Positions 1-8,800 of a stretch of 64,000 nt of DNA are shown here, piece after piece. Made by a program: the position numbers and the translations under genes. How positions within the stretch are numbered: position 1 is the stretch's first letter; each line of letters starts with the position of its first letter. Source of the DNA: Richelia sp. SL_2_1 (lineage in GTDB: Bacteria > Cyanobacteriota > Cyanobacteriia > Cyanobacteriales > Nostocaceae). The notes beneath the pieces were generated by a model. That model worked only from the letters and a program-made list of their open reading frames with translations, was not told the origin of the DNA and did not search any database. The stretch spans positions 1 through 64,000 of the forward strand of contig JAAUSO010000011.1 in the NCBI GenBank assembly GCA_012033205.1, in the 5' to 3' direction.

Positions 1-102
1 TCCTAACTCCTAACTCCTAACTCCTAACTCCTAACTCCTAACTCCTAACTCCTAACTCTTAACTCCTAACTCTTAACTCCTAACTCCTAACTCCTAACTC
101 TT
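1..102. repeat. Tandem heptamer repeat (STRR type)
   Basis: About fourteen tandem copies of the 7-base unit CTCCTAA, with occasional CTCTTAA variants, reach to the window edge. The stretch abuts the stop codon of guaA. Short tandemly repeated heptamers like this are typical of Nostocales intergenic DNA. The same unit recurs at 2576-2620, 18365-18470 and 43664-43760. Confidence 0.9.
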
Positions 103-107
103 ATTAA

Positions 108-1736
108 TTACTCCCATTCAATAGTTCCAGGTGGCTTAGATGTAATATCAAGCACAACTCTATTCACACCTTTAACTTCATTTACAATCCGATTAGAAAT
201 AACTTCGAGTATATCGTAAGGTACCCGCGCCCAATCTGCGGTCATTCCATCTTCACTGGTAACTATCCGTAATACTACTGGATAAGCATAAGTCCTTTGG
301 TCGCCCATAACACCTACGCTCCTGACTGGTAATAGTACAGCGAAGGCTTGCCAGTATTTGTTATACAGATTATTACGGTTAATCTCTTGACGCACAATTA
401 AATCAGCGTCTCGTAAAATATTTAACCGTTCGGCGGTGACTTCCCCAATAATACGAATAGCTAAACCTGGACCAGGAAAAGGATGACGTTGGACAATTTC
501 TTCTGGTAAACCGACGCAAAGTCCTACCTTACGAACTTCATCTTTAAAAAGTTTTCGTAGAGGTTCTACTAATTTGAAACGCAAGTCTTTGGGTAAACCA
601 CCAACATTGTGATGGCTCTTAATTTTGACTGCTACTCGTTCTCCAGTTTGGGGATCAACATTGGTATCTGCTGATTCAATTACGTCGGGATATAAGGTTC
701 CTTGGGCTAAATAATCAAAAGGACCAAGCTTTTTGGATGTTTCTTCAAATGCGTGGATAAATTCACGTCCAATGATACGTCGCTTTTCTTCTGGATCGGT
801 GATTCCATCTAAGGCTTTAATAAAGTGTTCGCGAGCGTTCACATATTCAACCGGGATGTGAAACTGTTCTGAGAATAATTTGAGCAAGCGTTCCGGTTCT
901 AACTTCCGCATAAAGCCTTGGTCGATGAAAACGCAAGTTAATTGATCTCCAATGGCTTTATGTAGCAAAAATGCCAGTGTCGAAGAGTCAACTCCTCCGC
1001 TGAGTGCTAACAATACTCGCTTGTCACCAACTTTAGCGCGAATTTCTCTAATGGCTTCTTCTACAAAAGCATCGGTTGTCCAGGTAGGTTCGCTTTCACA
1101 GATTTGATAAACAAAATTACGGATTAACGAGAATCCACCCACAGAATGCACTACTTCTGGATGAAACTGCACACCGTAAAGTTTCTTCTCATGATTTGCG
1201 ATCGCCGCACAAGGAGTATTCGCTGTATGGGCTAATAATTCAAATCCGGGAGGCATTTTAATTACCGAATCACCATGACTCATCCACATGGTAGTACCAT
1301 CTTCAACGCTGGTAAGCAAGTTTGTCGCGTCGTCTATATACAAAGCGGCTTTACCATACTCACCGCGTTCGGATTTTTTAACTTCTCCACCGAGTTGCTG
1401 CACCATCAGCTGCATACCGTAGCAGACACCCAAAATCGGGATTCCCAAATGCCATATTTCGGGATCGCAATGGGGAGCTTTGACATCATAAACCGAACTC
1501 GGTCCACCTGAAAGAATGATTCCTTTAGGATTAAGTTGACGAAGCTGCTCGGCTGTGGTGCGATAGGAAATAACTTCGGAATATACTTGAGTTTCGCGGA
1601 TTCTACGAGCAATTAGTTCGGAATACTGAGAACCAAAGTCGAGAATCGCAATCATTTGACGATTAATTTGCTTTTTCGATTCTACTTTTTGAGCTTGAGG
1701 AGCATCTTTACTTAGTAGACTCACCGCTGTGTTCAT
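108..1736 (-). CDS. guaA: GMP synthase (glutamine-hydrolysing)
   Basis: This enzyme converts XMP to GMP using glutamine and ATP, the last step of guanine nucleotide synthesis in the cytoplasm. The N-terminal class I amidotransferase half shows the nucleophile motif GVCYGMQ and the FHPEV His/Glu motif. The second half carries the ATP-pyrophosphatase loop LSGGVDSS, and the protein ends in the conserved [10 protein letters not shown] dimerisation tail. An open frame extends 20 codons further upstream, but the Met at 1736 (MNTAVSLL) fits the start of cyanobacterial homologues and gives 542 residues, the usual length. It stands alone, followed by the heptamer repeat. Confidence 0.97.
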   Translation of the reverse strand: MNTAVSLLSKDAPQAQKVESKKQINRQMIAILDFGSQYSELIARRIRETQVYSEVISYRTTAEQLRQLNPKGIILSGGPSSVYDVKAPHCDPEIWHLGIPILGVCYGMQLMVQQLGGEVKKSERGEYGKAALYIDDATNLLTSVEDGTTMWMSHGDSVIKMPPGFELLAHTANTPCAAIANHEKKLYGVQFHPEVVHSVGGFSLIRNFVYQICESEPTWTTDAFVEEAIREIRAKVGDKRVLLALSGGVDSSTLAFLLHKAIGDQLTCVFIDQGFMRKLEPERLLKLFSEQFHIPVEYVNAREHFIKALDGITDPEEKRRIIGREFIHAFEETSKKLGPFDYLAQGTLYPDVIESADTNVDPQTGERVAVKIKSHHNVGGLPKDLRFKLVEPLRKLFKDEVRKVGLCVGLPEEIVQRHPFPGPGLAIRIIGEVTAERLNILRDADLIVRQEINRNNLYNKYWQAFAVLLPVRSVGVMGDQRTYAYPVVLRIVTSEDGMTADWARVPYDILEVISNRIVNEVKGVNRVVLDITSKPPGTIEWE

Positions 1737-1796
1737 AATGGGGAAATTAGAAGAGTAAGGATTTACGATAGCTTCCGATTTGGCTAAATACCACAA

Positions 1797-2261
1797 GGGC
1801 TAGCTGTATTCAAGCAAGGTTTTTTAACTACTTTCACATCAAACGCAAAATCGATATATGCGCCTGCTGTAATTCTTATATCTGTTAATGCTATTAAGAT
1901 TAAAAAGTTACCTTAAACTGGCTCCAAAAAGATATATTTATTTATTTGGATTTCTTATGTTTATTTTTATTAACTTACCATAAGTTGGTCATTTTGCGTC
2001 AAAGAAACTTTGTTTTTTTTGCAAAGAATCCAATTTTTTGAAGTTCATTATGGTTGTATTATCTAGCGATAGCTTAGTTTTTGAGGCAAATCAATTAAAA
2101 ACAGACGAAAATTAGACAAAGAACGGTCATATTTTCCATAAGACATTTTGTGTAATATATCAACCCATAAGAGGGGTATTATCTCTTGTATAAACATCAA
2201 TATAATATAAATATAATATATAAGTATAAATTTTCAATTTACCTAAAGAATTTTAATTTTT
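1797..2261. other. AT-rich intergenic region upstream of guaA
   Basis: No convincing open reading frame or RNA gene was seen. It presumably holds the guaA promoter and the 3' end of the 99-aa gene. The part around 2195-2225 is a run of ATATAA-like sequence. Confidence 0.4.
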
Positions 2262-2561
2262 TTACACGTTGGCTTGTGCGAGTAAGGTTTGCATCTGTTC
2301 TATAGAAAGTCCTTGCTCGATATATTGAGGTGAGTCTGGATTATAAGGACTTTTTAAACGGTCAATACTAATAATATTTGCTTGTTGGGGTATGACGGGA
2401 ACATCAGGATCGAAAGCAGTTGGACGCATTAAAGAACTAGAAAAGCCTTTAAAAATAGCAACTTCGTCTCGTTCACCGTTTATTTCCACCGTTACAAGTA
2501 AGACTTCTTGAGGACGTTTAGTCGTGTATTGTTCAAGTCGTTTATTAATTGGACTATTCAT
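2262..2561 (-). CDS. Conserved small cyanobacterial protein of unknown function
   Basis: A 99-residue soluble protein without signal peptide or membrane segment. It reads as a real gene: a compact N-terminal region (RLEQYTTKRPQEVLLVTVEI) predicts helix then strand, followed by a conserved-looking patch with SSSLMRPTAFDPDVPVIP and a C-terminal segment SPYNPDSPQYIEQGLS. I recall similar proteins across cyanobacteria (possibly the DUF7734 family), but no function is known to me. The start codon is followed immediately upstream by a run of heptamer repeats, so the promoter lies in or beyond repeat DNA. Confidence 0.7.
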   Translation of the reverse strand: MNSPINKRLEQYTTKRPQEVLLVTVEINGERDEVAIFKGFSSSLMRPTAFDPDVPVIPQQANIISIDRLKSPYNPDSPQYIEQGLSIEQMQTLLAQANV

Positions 2562-2572
2562 GGAAATTGTGA

Positions 2573-2720
2573 GGAGTGAGGAGTGAGGAGTTAGGAGTTA
2601 GGAGTGAGGAGTTAGGAGTTGGTGGTTGGTGGTTAGTTGTTCGTTGGTGGTTGTTAGTGGTTGGTGGTTGGTTGAGGAGTTGGTGGTTGTTAGTGGTTAG
2701 TGGTTGCTGGTTGGTTGATG
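2573..2720. repeat. G/T-rich minisatellite-like repeats
   Basis: Tandem GGAGTGA/GGAGTTA heptamers run into degenerate GGTTGGTGGTTA-type units. An open frame through this tract encodes only low-complexity W/V/G sequence and is not a gene. Confidence 0.8.
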
Positions 2721-2738
2721 GTTGTTTTTCTAATAACC

Positions 2739-2776
2739 ACTGTCCCAGGTCAACTGTCCCAGGTCAACTGTCCCCC
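2739..2776. repeat. Tandem 14-mer ACTGTCCCAGGTCA
   Basis: Two full copies (2739-2752 and 2753-2766) and a partial third copy. The exact reverse complement of the 14-mer occurs once at 43679-43692, again next to heptamer repeats, so this is a dispersed unit. Confidence 0.85.
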
Positions 2777-2783
2777 ATCTCTC

Positions 2784-3377
2784 CTACTGCGGTGCAGCAG
2801 AACGTCCTTGCTTGCCGAGTTTGACGGCTACAAAATAGATTAGGCAAAGAACGTAAAAAACTAAGCCAATGATACCTAGAAAGCCTAATAATCCGGTATT
2901 AATGTTGGGATGGAAATACTCTTTGAATAATAATGGTGCTTCCAACCAAACTTTGCAGTAAGAAGACTGGAGAACCGTTTCCGAAAAAGCACAACCTAGG
3001 AATGGAATGGTTACAAGCGCTCCTAAAATACAATAAATGGTTGTAGCCCAACGCCAAGAGGTAAAAACAAATTTTAATGCTCCCTCGGAACCGTACTGAA
3101 TCTCATCATTTAAGTCTATCCAGAACCATAAGGCAATTGGGATCAAGATACGCGCCATTAAAGATGAAATAAAGCTGACACCAAAACCACCAATCATCAA
3201 ATAAACTGTAATTGCAAGTAAACTTGAGACTCGCCAATAAATAGTCAATAGACGTTGGATTGCTTCAGCTTTTTCAACGAATGCCCAAATCAGTAACACT
3301 AAAGGAATCAACACCGTAAATAAAACCGCCAAACGGTAGTCCATCCAAACTAACGGGCGAAACCAAATATCATTCAT
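2784..3377 (-). CDS. DUF3177 family membrane protein
   Basis: A 197-residue integral membrane protein with about five hydrophobic segments, including ones at roughly residues 14-32, 46-66 and 100-125, and a final one before the basic tail KLGKQGRSAAPQ. The opening MNDIWFRPLVWMDYRLAV and the overall length match the cyanobacteria-specific DUF3177 family. Its function is unknown. The gene is followed by 14-mer repeats. The ATG at 3377 is the only reasonable start. Confidence 0.8.
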   Translation of the reverse strand: MNDIWFRPLVWMDYRLAVLFTVLIPLVLLIWAFVEKAEAIQRLLTIYWRVSSLLAITVYLMIGGFGVSFISSLMARILIPIALWFWIDLNDEIQYGSEGALKFVFTSWRWATTIYCILGALVTIPFLGCAFSETVLQSSYCKVWLEAPLLFKEYFHPNINTGLLGFLGIIGLVFYVLCLIYFVAVKLGKQGRSAAPQ

Positions 3378-3772
3378 AATTATTCACTATATACAATTTA
3401 AGACTTTAACCAAGAAAGCCAATATTTAAAAGTCAAGTATCTAAAATATTGTGAGTATTTTGAGGAATTGATTATAAAGATTTGATCCGGCAATTGTCAT
3501 CTGTGGGTTACTTGCTTCCACAATCGAGTTTGTCTGTAACATGAATTTGCTACAAAATGAAAAGCTTGATTCCTCCCAAGTTCAGGGAGAGCTAAAAAAC
3601 TCACCCTGACTATCCCAAGTCGCTAGTTCCTCATGCTGATTTATGGGGGATAAAATTGCATGAGCAATGAGATTTCAAACTTTTGTGAGTTTAAAACGAT
3701 TATCTAAAGCATGAGGAGCAATCTGGTTGCTTGAGTGGGAAAAGAAATATACATTAATGACGAACTTAATTT
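3378..3772. other. Intergenic region with inverted repeats
   Basis: There is no gene. It holds a hairpin at 3582-3609 (TCAGGG, mismatch, GAG pairing with CTC, mismatch, CCCTGA around an eight-base loop). It also holds a 10-base inverted repeat, TCCTCATGCT at 3628-3637 and AGCATGAGGA at 3708-3717. A short non-coding RNA is possible but unsupported. Confidence 0.45.
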
Positions 3773-3994
3773 TTAGTCGTCGTAAACTCTGCACTCATCA
3801 GCTTCAGGGTTTTCATCACAGTACTTCTCTAAGGAGTTTTTGGGCTTAGATTGACGTTGGTGAGAAGCTTCTGCTTGTAATTCTTCTACTGCATCCCAAG
3901 CAGCAGCGCACTCTGCGGAGTTGCTTCCTGAAGTATCGCAAACAGCGCGAGCTTCTTGGAGTTCTTCTTGGATTTTATCTTTGATATCGCTCAT
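3773..3994 (-). CDS. cp12: CP12, Calvin cycle regulatory protein
   Basis: CP12 is a redox-sensitive, mostly disordered protein that joins GAPDH and phosphoribulokinase into an inactive complex in the dark. The 73-residue product has both cysteine pairs, C19/C29 and C59/C68, the AWDAVEEL core, and the C-terminal acidic tail ECRVYDD that binds GAPDH. Length and motifs match canonical cyanobacterial CP12. The gene appears monocistronic, with about 350 bases of upstream non-coding DNA. Confidence 0.95.
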   Translation of the reverse strand: MSDIKDKIQEELQEARAVCDTSGSNSAECAAAWDAVEELQAEASHQRQSKPKNSLEKYCDENPEADECRVYDD

Positions 3995-4349
3995 GGCTTT
4001 TATTGTGTTAGACGGTTCTTAATACAAGTATAGAAAAAGTTTGGCAAAGACAGTTTGACGGTATTAATCATTTTACCTACCTTTGTGCGTTAGTAAAGGC
4101 GATGTAGTCAAGCGGCACTATCAAAATACCGCGAATATTCTGATCTATGGAGCCTCCAACTTAAACTTTTAAGATTTTGAAGATTTTTGCTAAGTTTTCA
4201 TACCCAGTTTCCGAATAAATCCACCGAAACAGTCAATTATTGTAAGATGCAGTTAAGGTTCCTGGGCATAGAAGAGAAATATAAATCAAAATCAAAATCA
4301 AAAGTATGATTCCTCAAAACATCAAAATATAACAATTTTTATTAAATTC
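3995..4349. other. Divergent intergenic region (CP12 / FIST gene)
   Basis: It separates two divergent genes and must carry both promoters. No RNA gene or repeat was recognised apart from a short ATCAAA run at 4284-4305. Confidence 0.4.
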
Positions 4350-5582
4350 ATGGTAGATAAAATGCAGTGGATAAACGTCTTGTCAACCCGCCCTTCTCTG
4401 GAAGCAGCAATTTCTGAAGTTGTAGAAGAAGCTTTAATTAAGTTATCGGCAAAACCAAATTTAGGACTAGTGTTCATCTCGTCTGCTTTTACAAGTGAGT
4501 ATTCACGACTCTTGCCTTTACTTGCACAGCAACTAAATGTACCCGTATTAATTGGCTGTAGTGGAGATGGTATTGTGGGTACAAATGGTTGGGGGCAAGC
4601 TCAAGAATTGGAAGCACAAGCGGGTTTATCGCTGACTTTAGCCTGTTTACCATCGGTAAATATTCGTCCGTTTCATATTGTTGCTGAAGAGTTACCGGAT
4701 TTAGACAGTTCACCGGATGCTTGGATCGATTTAATTGGTTTACCACCGAACCCTACGCCCCAATTTATTTTACTTTCAAGCAACTTCGCAAGTGGTATCA
4801 ATGACTTGCTAAAGGGTTTAGACTTTGCTTATCCTGGTTCTGTCACCGTCGGAGGACAAGCAAGCGGTGGTGGGATGGGAAATAATATTGCTTTATTCTG
4901 TAACAATAAGCTTTATCATCAGGGTACTGTAGGAATAGCTTTAGCTGGCAATATTAAATTAGATCCAATTGTCGCTCAAGGTTGTCGTCCAATTGGTATT
5001 CCGTACCAAATTAGCAAGTGCGATCGCAATATAATTTTAGAACTTGACGAACAAGTGCCATTGATTTTGTTGCGTGATTTGATTGCGAGTTTAAGTGAAG
5101 AAGAAAAAATCCTCGCTCAAAATTCTTTGTTCGTGGGTGTAGCGATGGATGAATTTAAACAAGATTTACATCCAGGAGACTTTTTAATTCGTAATATTTT
5201 GGGAGTAGATCCAACAACTGGTGCGATCGCAGTTGGTGATTACCTGCGTCCCGGACAAACAATACAATTTCACCTGCGTGACGCTCAAACTTCCGCCCAA
5301 GATTTAGAATTTTTGCTCAAAAAATATCGAGAAGAAAAAACTTCAGATCCATCACCTGTGGGTGCTTTAATGTTTTCCTGTTTGGGTAGAGGTCAAGGAC
5401 TTTATCGAAAGCCTAATTTTGATTCTACATTATTTCGGCGTTATATCAAAGATATACCTGTGGGAGGATTTTTCTGTGGAGGTGAAATTGGCCCGGTTGG
5501 TGCTAGTACTTTTCTCCACGGTTACACCTCGGTTTTTGCGATATGTAGGGAAATCGGGAATAGAGTCGGGGAAAGACGATGA
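4350..5582 (+). CDS. FIST domain sensory protein
   Basis: A 410-residue protein with FIST_N followed by FIST_C. FIST domains are proposed small-ligand sensors in signal transduction. The N-terminal half includes LVFISSAFTSEYSRLLPLL, then the glycine-rich VLIGCSGDGIVGT patch. The C-terminal half includes NILGVDPTTGAIAVGDYLRPGQ and ends with FCGGEIGPVG and FLHGYTSVF, all typical of the family. There is no membrane segment and no attached output domain, so it presumably passes its signal to a partner. No clear ribosome site precedes the ATG; a second ATG five codons in is an alternative start. Confidence 0.88.
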   Translation: MVDKMQWINVLSTRPSLEAAISEVVEEALIKLSAKPNLGLVFISSAFTSEYSRLLPLLAQQLNVPVLIGCSGDGIVGTNGWGQAQELEAQAGLSLTLACLPSVNIRPFHIVAEELPDLDSSPDAWIDLIGLPPNPTPQFILLSSNFASGINDLLKGLDFAYPGSVTVGGQASGGGMGNNIALFCNNKLYHQGTVGIALAGNIKLDPIVAQGCRPIGIPYQISKCDRNIILELDEQVPLILLRDLIASLSEEEKILAQNSLFVGVAMDEFKQDLHPGDFLIRNILGVDPTTGAIAVGDYLRPGQTIQFHLRDAQTSAQDLEFLLKKYREEKTSDPSPVGALMFSCLGRGQGLYRKPNFDSTLFRRYIKDIPVGGFFCGGEIGPVGASTFLHGYTSVFAICREIGNRVGERR

Positions 5583-5840
5583 AATGAGTCATGAGTAAAT
5601 ATCAACGTTTTCAACTTATGCAAAAATCCGGCGATAACCAAAGTTAAATCTGGCTTTTCCCGCTTCTGTCTTGCTTGTCTGCCCTTCAGAAGAATATGCC
5701 TTTTGTTCTGCATTATCGCAGATGGAGATTAATCAATCATCCGAAATTAACAATAATCCGATGGTAGATTTACATTAAAGAGCCATTATTCTGCGTAAGT
5801 TTCTACATCATCTTTTTGCTTTTAATAGGTAAGCATTTAC
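5583..5840. other. Intergenic region
   Basis: No gene was recognised. It probably contains the promoter of the CHAT-STAND-WD40 gene. Confidence 0.3.
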
Positions 5841-8800
5841 ATGAGTAAATTAGTTGTCATCAATCTGGGATATGGTGACTTGGAACAAGGATTTAAGCAA
5901 GTAACTGCTCAATTATGGGAAGTAGGTAATCCTCTTCCAGAAAAATTTGTAGCTTCCTTAGCTCCAGCAGTCGAAATAATTACACTGTATCAAAATTGGC
6001 AGATGGGTTATCAAACCTTGTGTAATCGTCTGCCTTCACGTTCAATGGATGAAGATGACGAAATAGAAATTGATGCCGCTGGTATTACTAATGTTTCGGA
6101 TATCGATTTTAATCAGTTAAGTCAAAAATTACAAATATCTCTAAATGATTGGCTAAAATCTGTAGATTTTCTCAACATTGATCGCAAACTGCGATCGGCA
6201 TTAAACTCAACAGAAGAAATACAAGTAATTATTGAAACTAATAATATATTACTACGACGATTACCTTGGCATTGCTGGGATTTTTTTGATGATTATCCTG
6301 ATTCGGCAATTGCTCTTTCTCAACTGGAATATCAACGGATCGCAAACTCAAAACAGTCAAAATTCCCCAGACAAAAAGTGAGAATTTTAGCAGTTTTAGG
6401 GAATAGTCAAGGTATTAATTTGGAAGCAGAAACCAGATTTTTAGAAAGCTTAAAAGATGCAGAAGTTGAGTTTCTTGTTCAACCTTCACGGACTATATTT
6501 AATAACTATCTTTGGGATTCTCAAGGTTGGGATATTCTCTTTTTTGCAGGTCATAGTCAAACAGAAGGAAAAACCGGGCGAATTTATATTAATGATAAGG
6601 ATAACAACAATAGTTTAACTATTGAACAGTTAGAAGAAGCCCTTAAACAAGCAATTGAAAAAGGTTTAAAATTAGCAATATTTAATTCCTGTGATGGTTT
6701 GGGATTGGCAGATCAATTACTTTTATTGCATATCCCTACAGTTATTGTGATGCGGGAACCAGTACCAAATCTGGTTGCTCAAAAGTTTTTTGAGTATTTT
6801 CTCGAATTTTTTGCGATTGAAAAATTTTCTTTATATTTAGCAGTAAAACTTGCACGCAGAAAACTACAAGGATTAGAAAATGAATTTCCTGCTGCTTCTT
6901 GGTTGCCTGTAATTTGTCAAAATCCCAGTACAAATCCATTAAATTGGTTAGATTTAGGTCGTCGTCCTAGTAAAATTAGTCCATATCGCGGTTTGTTCAG
7001 TTTTCGCGAAGTTGATGCACAGTTCTTTTTTGGACGGGAAACCTTCACCCAGATGTTGCTAAATGCAGTACAAAATCAACCTTTGGTTGCGGTGATTGGT
7101 TCTAGTGGTAGTGGTAAATCTAGTGTGGTGTTTGCTGGTTTGGTGAAGCATCTGCGGGATACTGGAGAATGGCATATTCTTGATTTTCGTCCGGGTTCAA
7201 GACCTTTGTTTAATCTTGCAACTGCGATTATTTCACACAAACAAGCTGACAATCATCATCGCACTCAACGATTGCAGGAAATTAGAAATCTTGCCACGGA
7301 CTTGCAAAACTGCCAAAATTACCTACTCGATGTGGTGGATGATATTCTATTTGAAAGTCCTCAACAACGTTTATTGTTAGTCGCAGACCAATTTGAAGAA
7401 CTTTATACTCTTTGTCGAAACTCACCAGAACGTAAAGCCTTCTTGGATAGATTACTAGAAGTAATTAATAATTGTCCTAATTTTAGTTTTGTCATCACTC
7501 TCAGGGCAGATTTTTTAGGACTTGCTTTGTCTTATCGTCCTTTCGCTGATGCTTTGCAGTATGCAGATTTAAAACTGGCTCCGATGACGGACGAAGAACT
7601 GCAAGCGGTGGTAGAAAAGCCTGCTAAGTTGTTGGGGGTAAGAATTGAAGAGGGATTAACAGAACGTATTATTTCTGCGGTGAGTAGAGAACCAGGGGAT
7701 TTACCCTTATTAGAGTTTGCTTTGACTCAACTGTGGGAAAAACAGCAGGATGCCCAGTTAACTCATGCTGCTTACGATGAAATTGGTGGAGTAGAAGCAG
7801 CATTAGCTCGTTATGCCGATCAAGTATATAATCAACTGAATTTTGAGGAAAAAGAAAGAACGCAGCGGATTTTTATTCAATTAGTATATCCAGGACAAGG
7901 GACAGAAGATACCCGTCGTGTTGCTACTCGCAAGGAAGTGGGTGAAGAAAATTGGGATTTGGTAACTCGCTTAGCTAATGCTCGTTTAGTAGTCACAGGA
8001 AGAGATGAGAAAACTGGCTGGGAAACCGTAGAAATTGTCCATGAAGCGCTGATTCAAAATTGGCTGCAACTCAATTTGTGGATGCAATTAGACCGAGATT
8101 TTCGTCATTGGCAAGAACAGTTGCGTTCAGCAATGCGTAATTGGGAGAGTAGTGGTTGTGATCAAGGAGCGCTCTTCAGAGGAAAGCCACTTGTAGAAGC
8201 ACAAGATTGGCAGAGTAAACGCTTTATAGAATTGAGTCCTGTGGAGAGGAGTTTTATTGGGTTGAGTGTGGAACTACGCGATCGCACAATTAAAATCCAA
8301 AAGAACAGGCGAAAATTAACGATTTGGGGATTGTCTATTGGTTTACTGTTGGCGTCGAGTTTGGCTGGAGTGGCTTGGTGGCAATGGCAGAATTCAGTAA
8401 ATAATGAGATTAAGGCTCTGAGTGCATCTTCCCAAGCGTATTTAAGCTCAAATCAACAGTTGCAGGGACTGACAGCAGCAATAAGGGCAGGGCAACAATG
8501 CAAAGGATTGAAATTATCTTGGGTAGAAGCAGATACGCAGACAACGGTTGTCAAAGCGCTACAAAATATGCTTTACAACATTAAAGAGTACAACCGTTTG
8601 TTAGGTCATAAGGGTTCAGTTGACGCAGTTGCAATCAGTCCTCAAGGTACCATAATTGCCACTGCAAGCCAGGATAACACTGTCAAACTTTGGTACCCAG
8701 ATGGCAAGCTATTGAAAACACTCGAAGGGCATGATGCTCAGGTTTATGCAGTTGCTTTTAGTCACGATGGTCAAATAATTGCATCAGGTGGTGAGGATAA

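Noticed and set aside
1-102. Possible CRISPR array at the left edge
   Set aside because: The units are 7 bases, contiguous and without spacers, so it is a heptamer tandem repeat. No CRISPR array or cas gene was found anywhere in the window.
2576-2824. Plus-strand open frame rich in Trp, Val and Gly
   Set aside because: It is a translation of heptamer and GGTTGGTGG repeats, not a gene.
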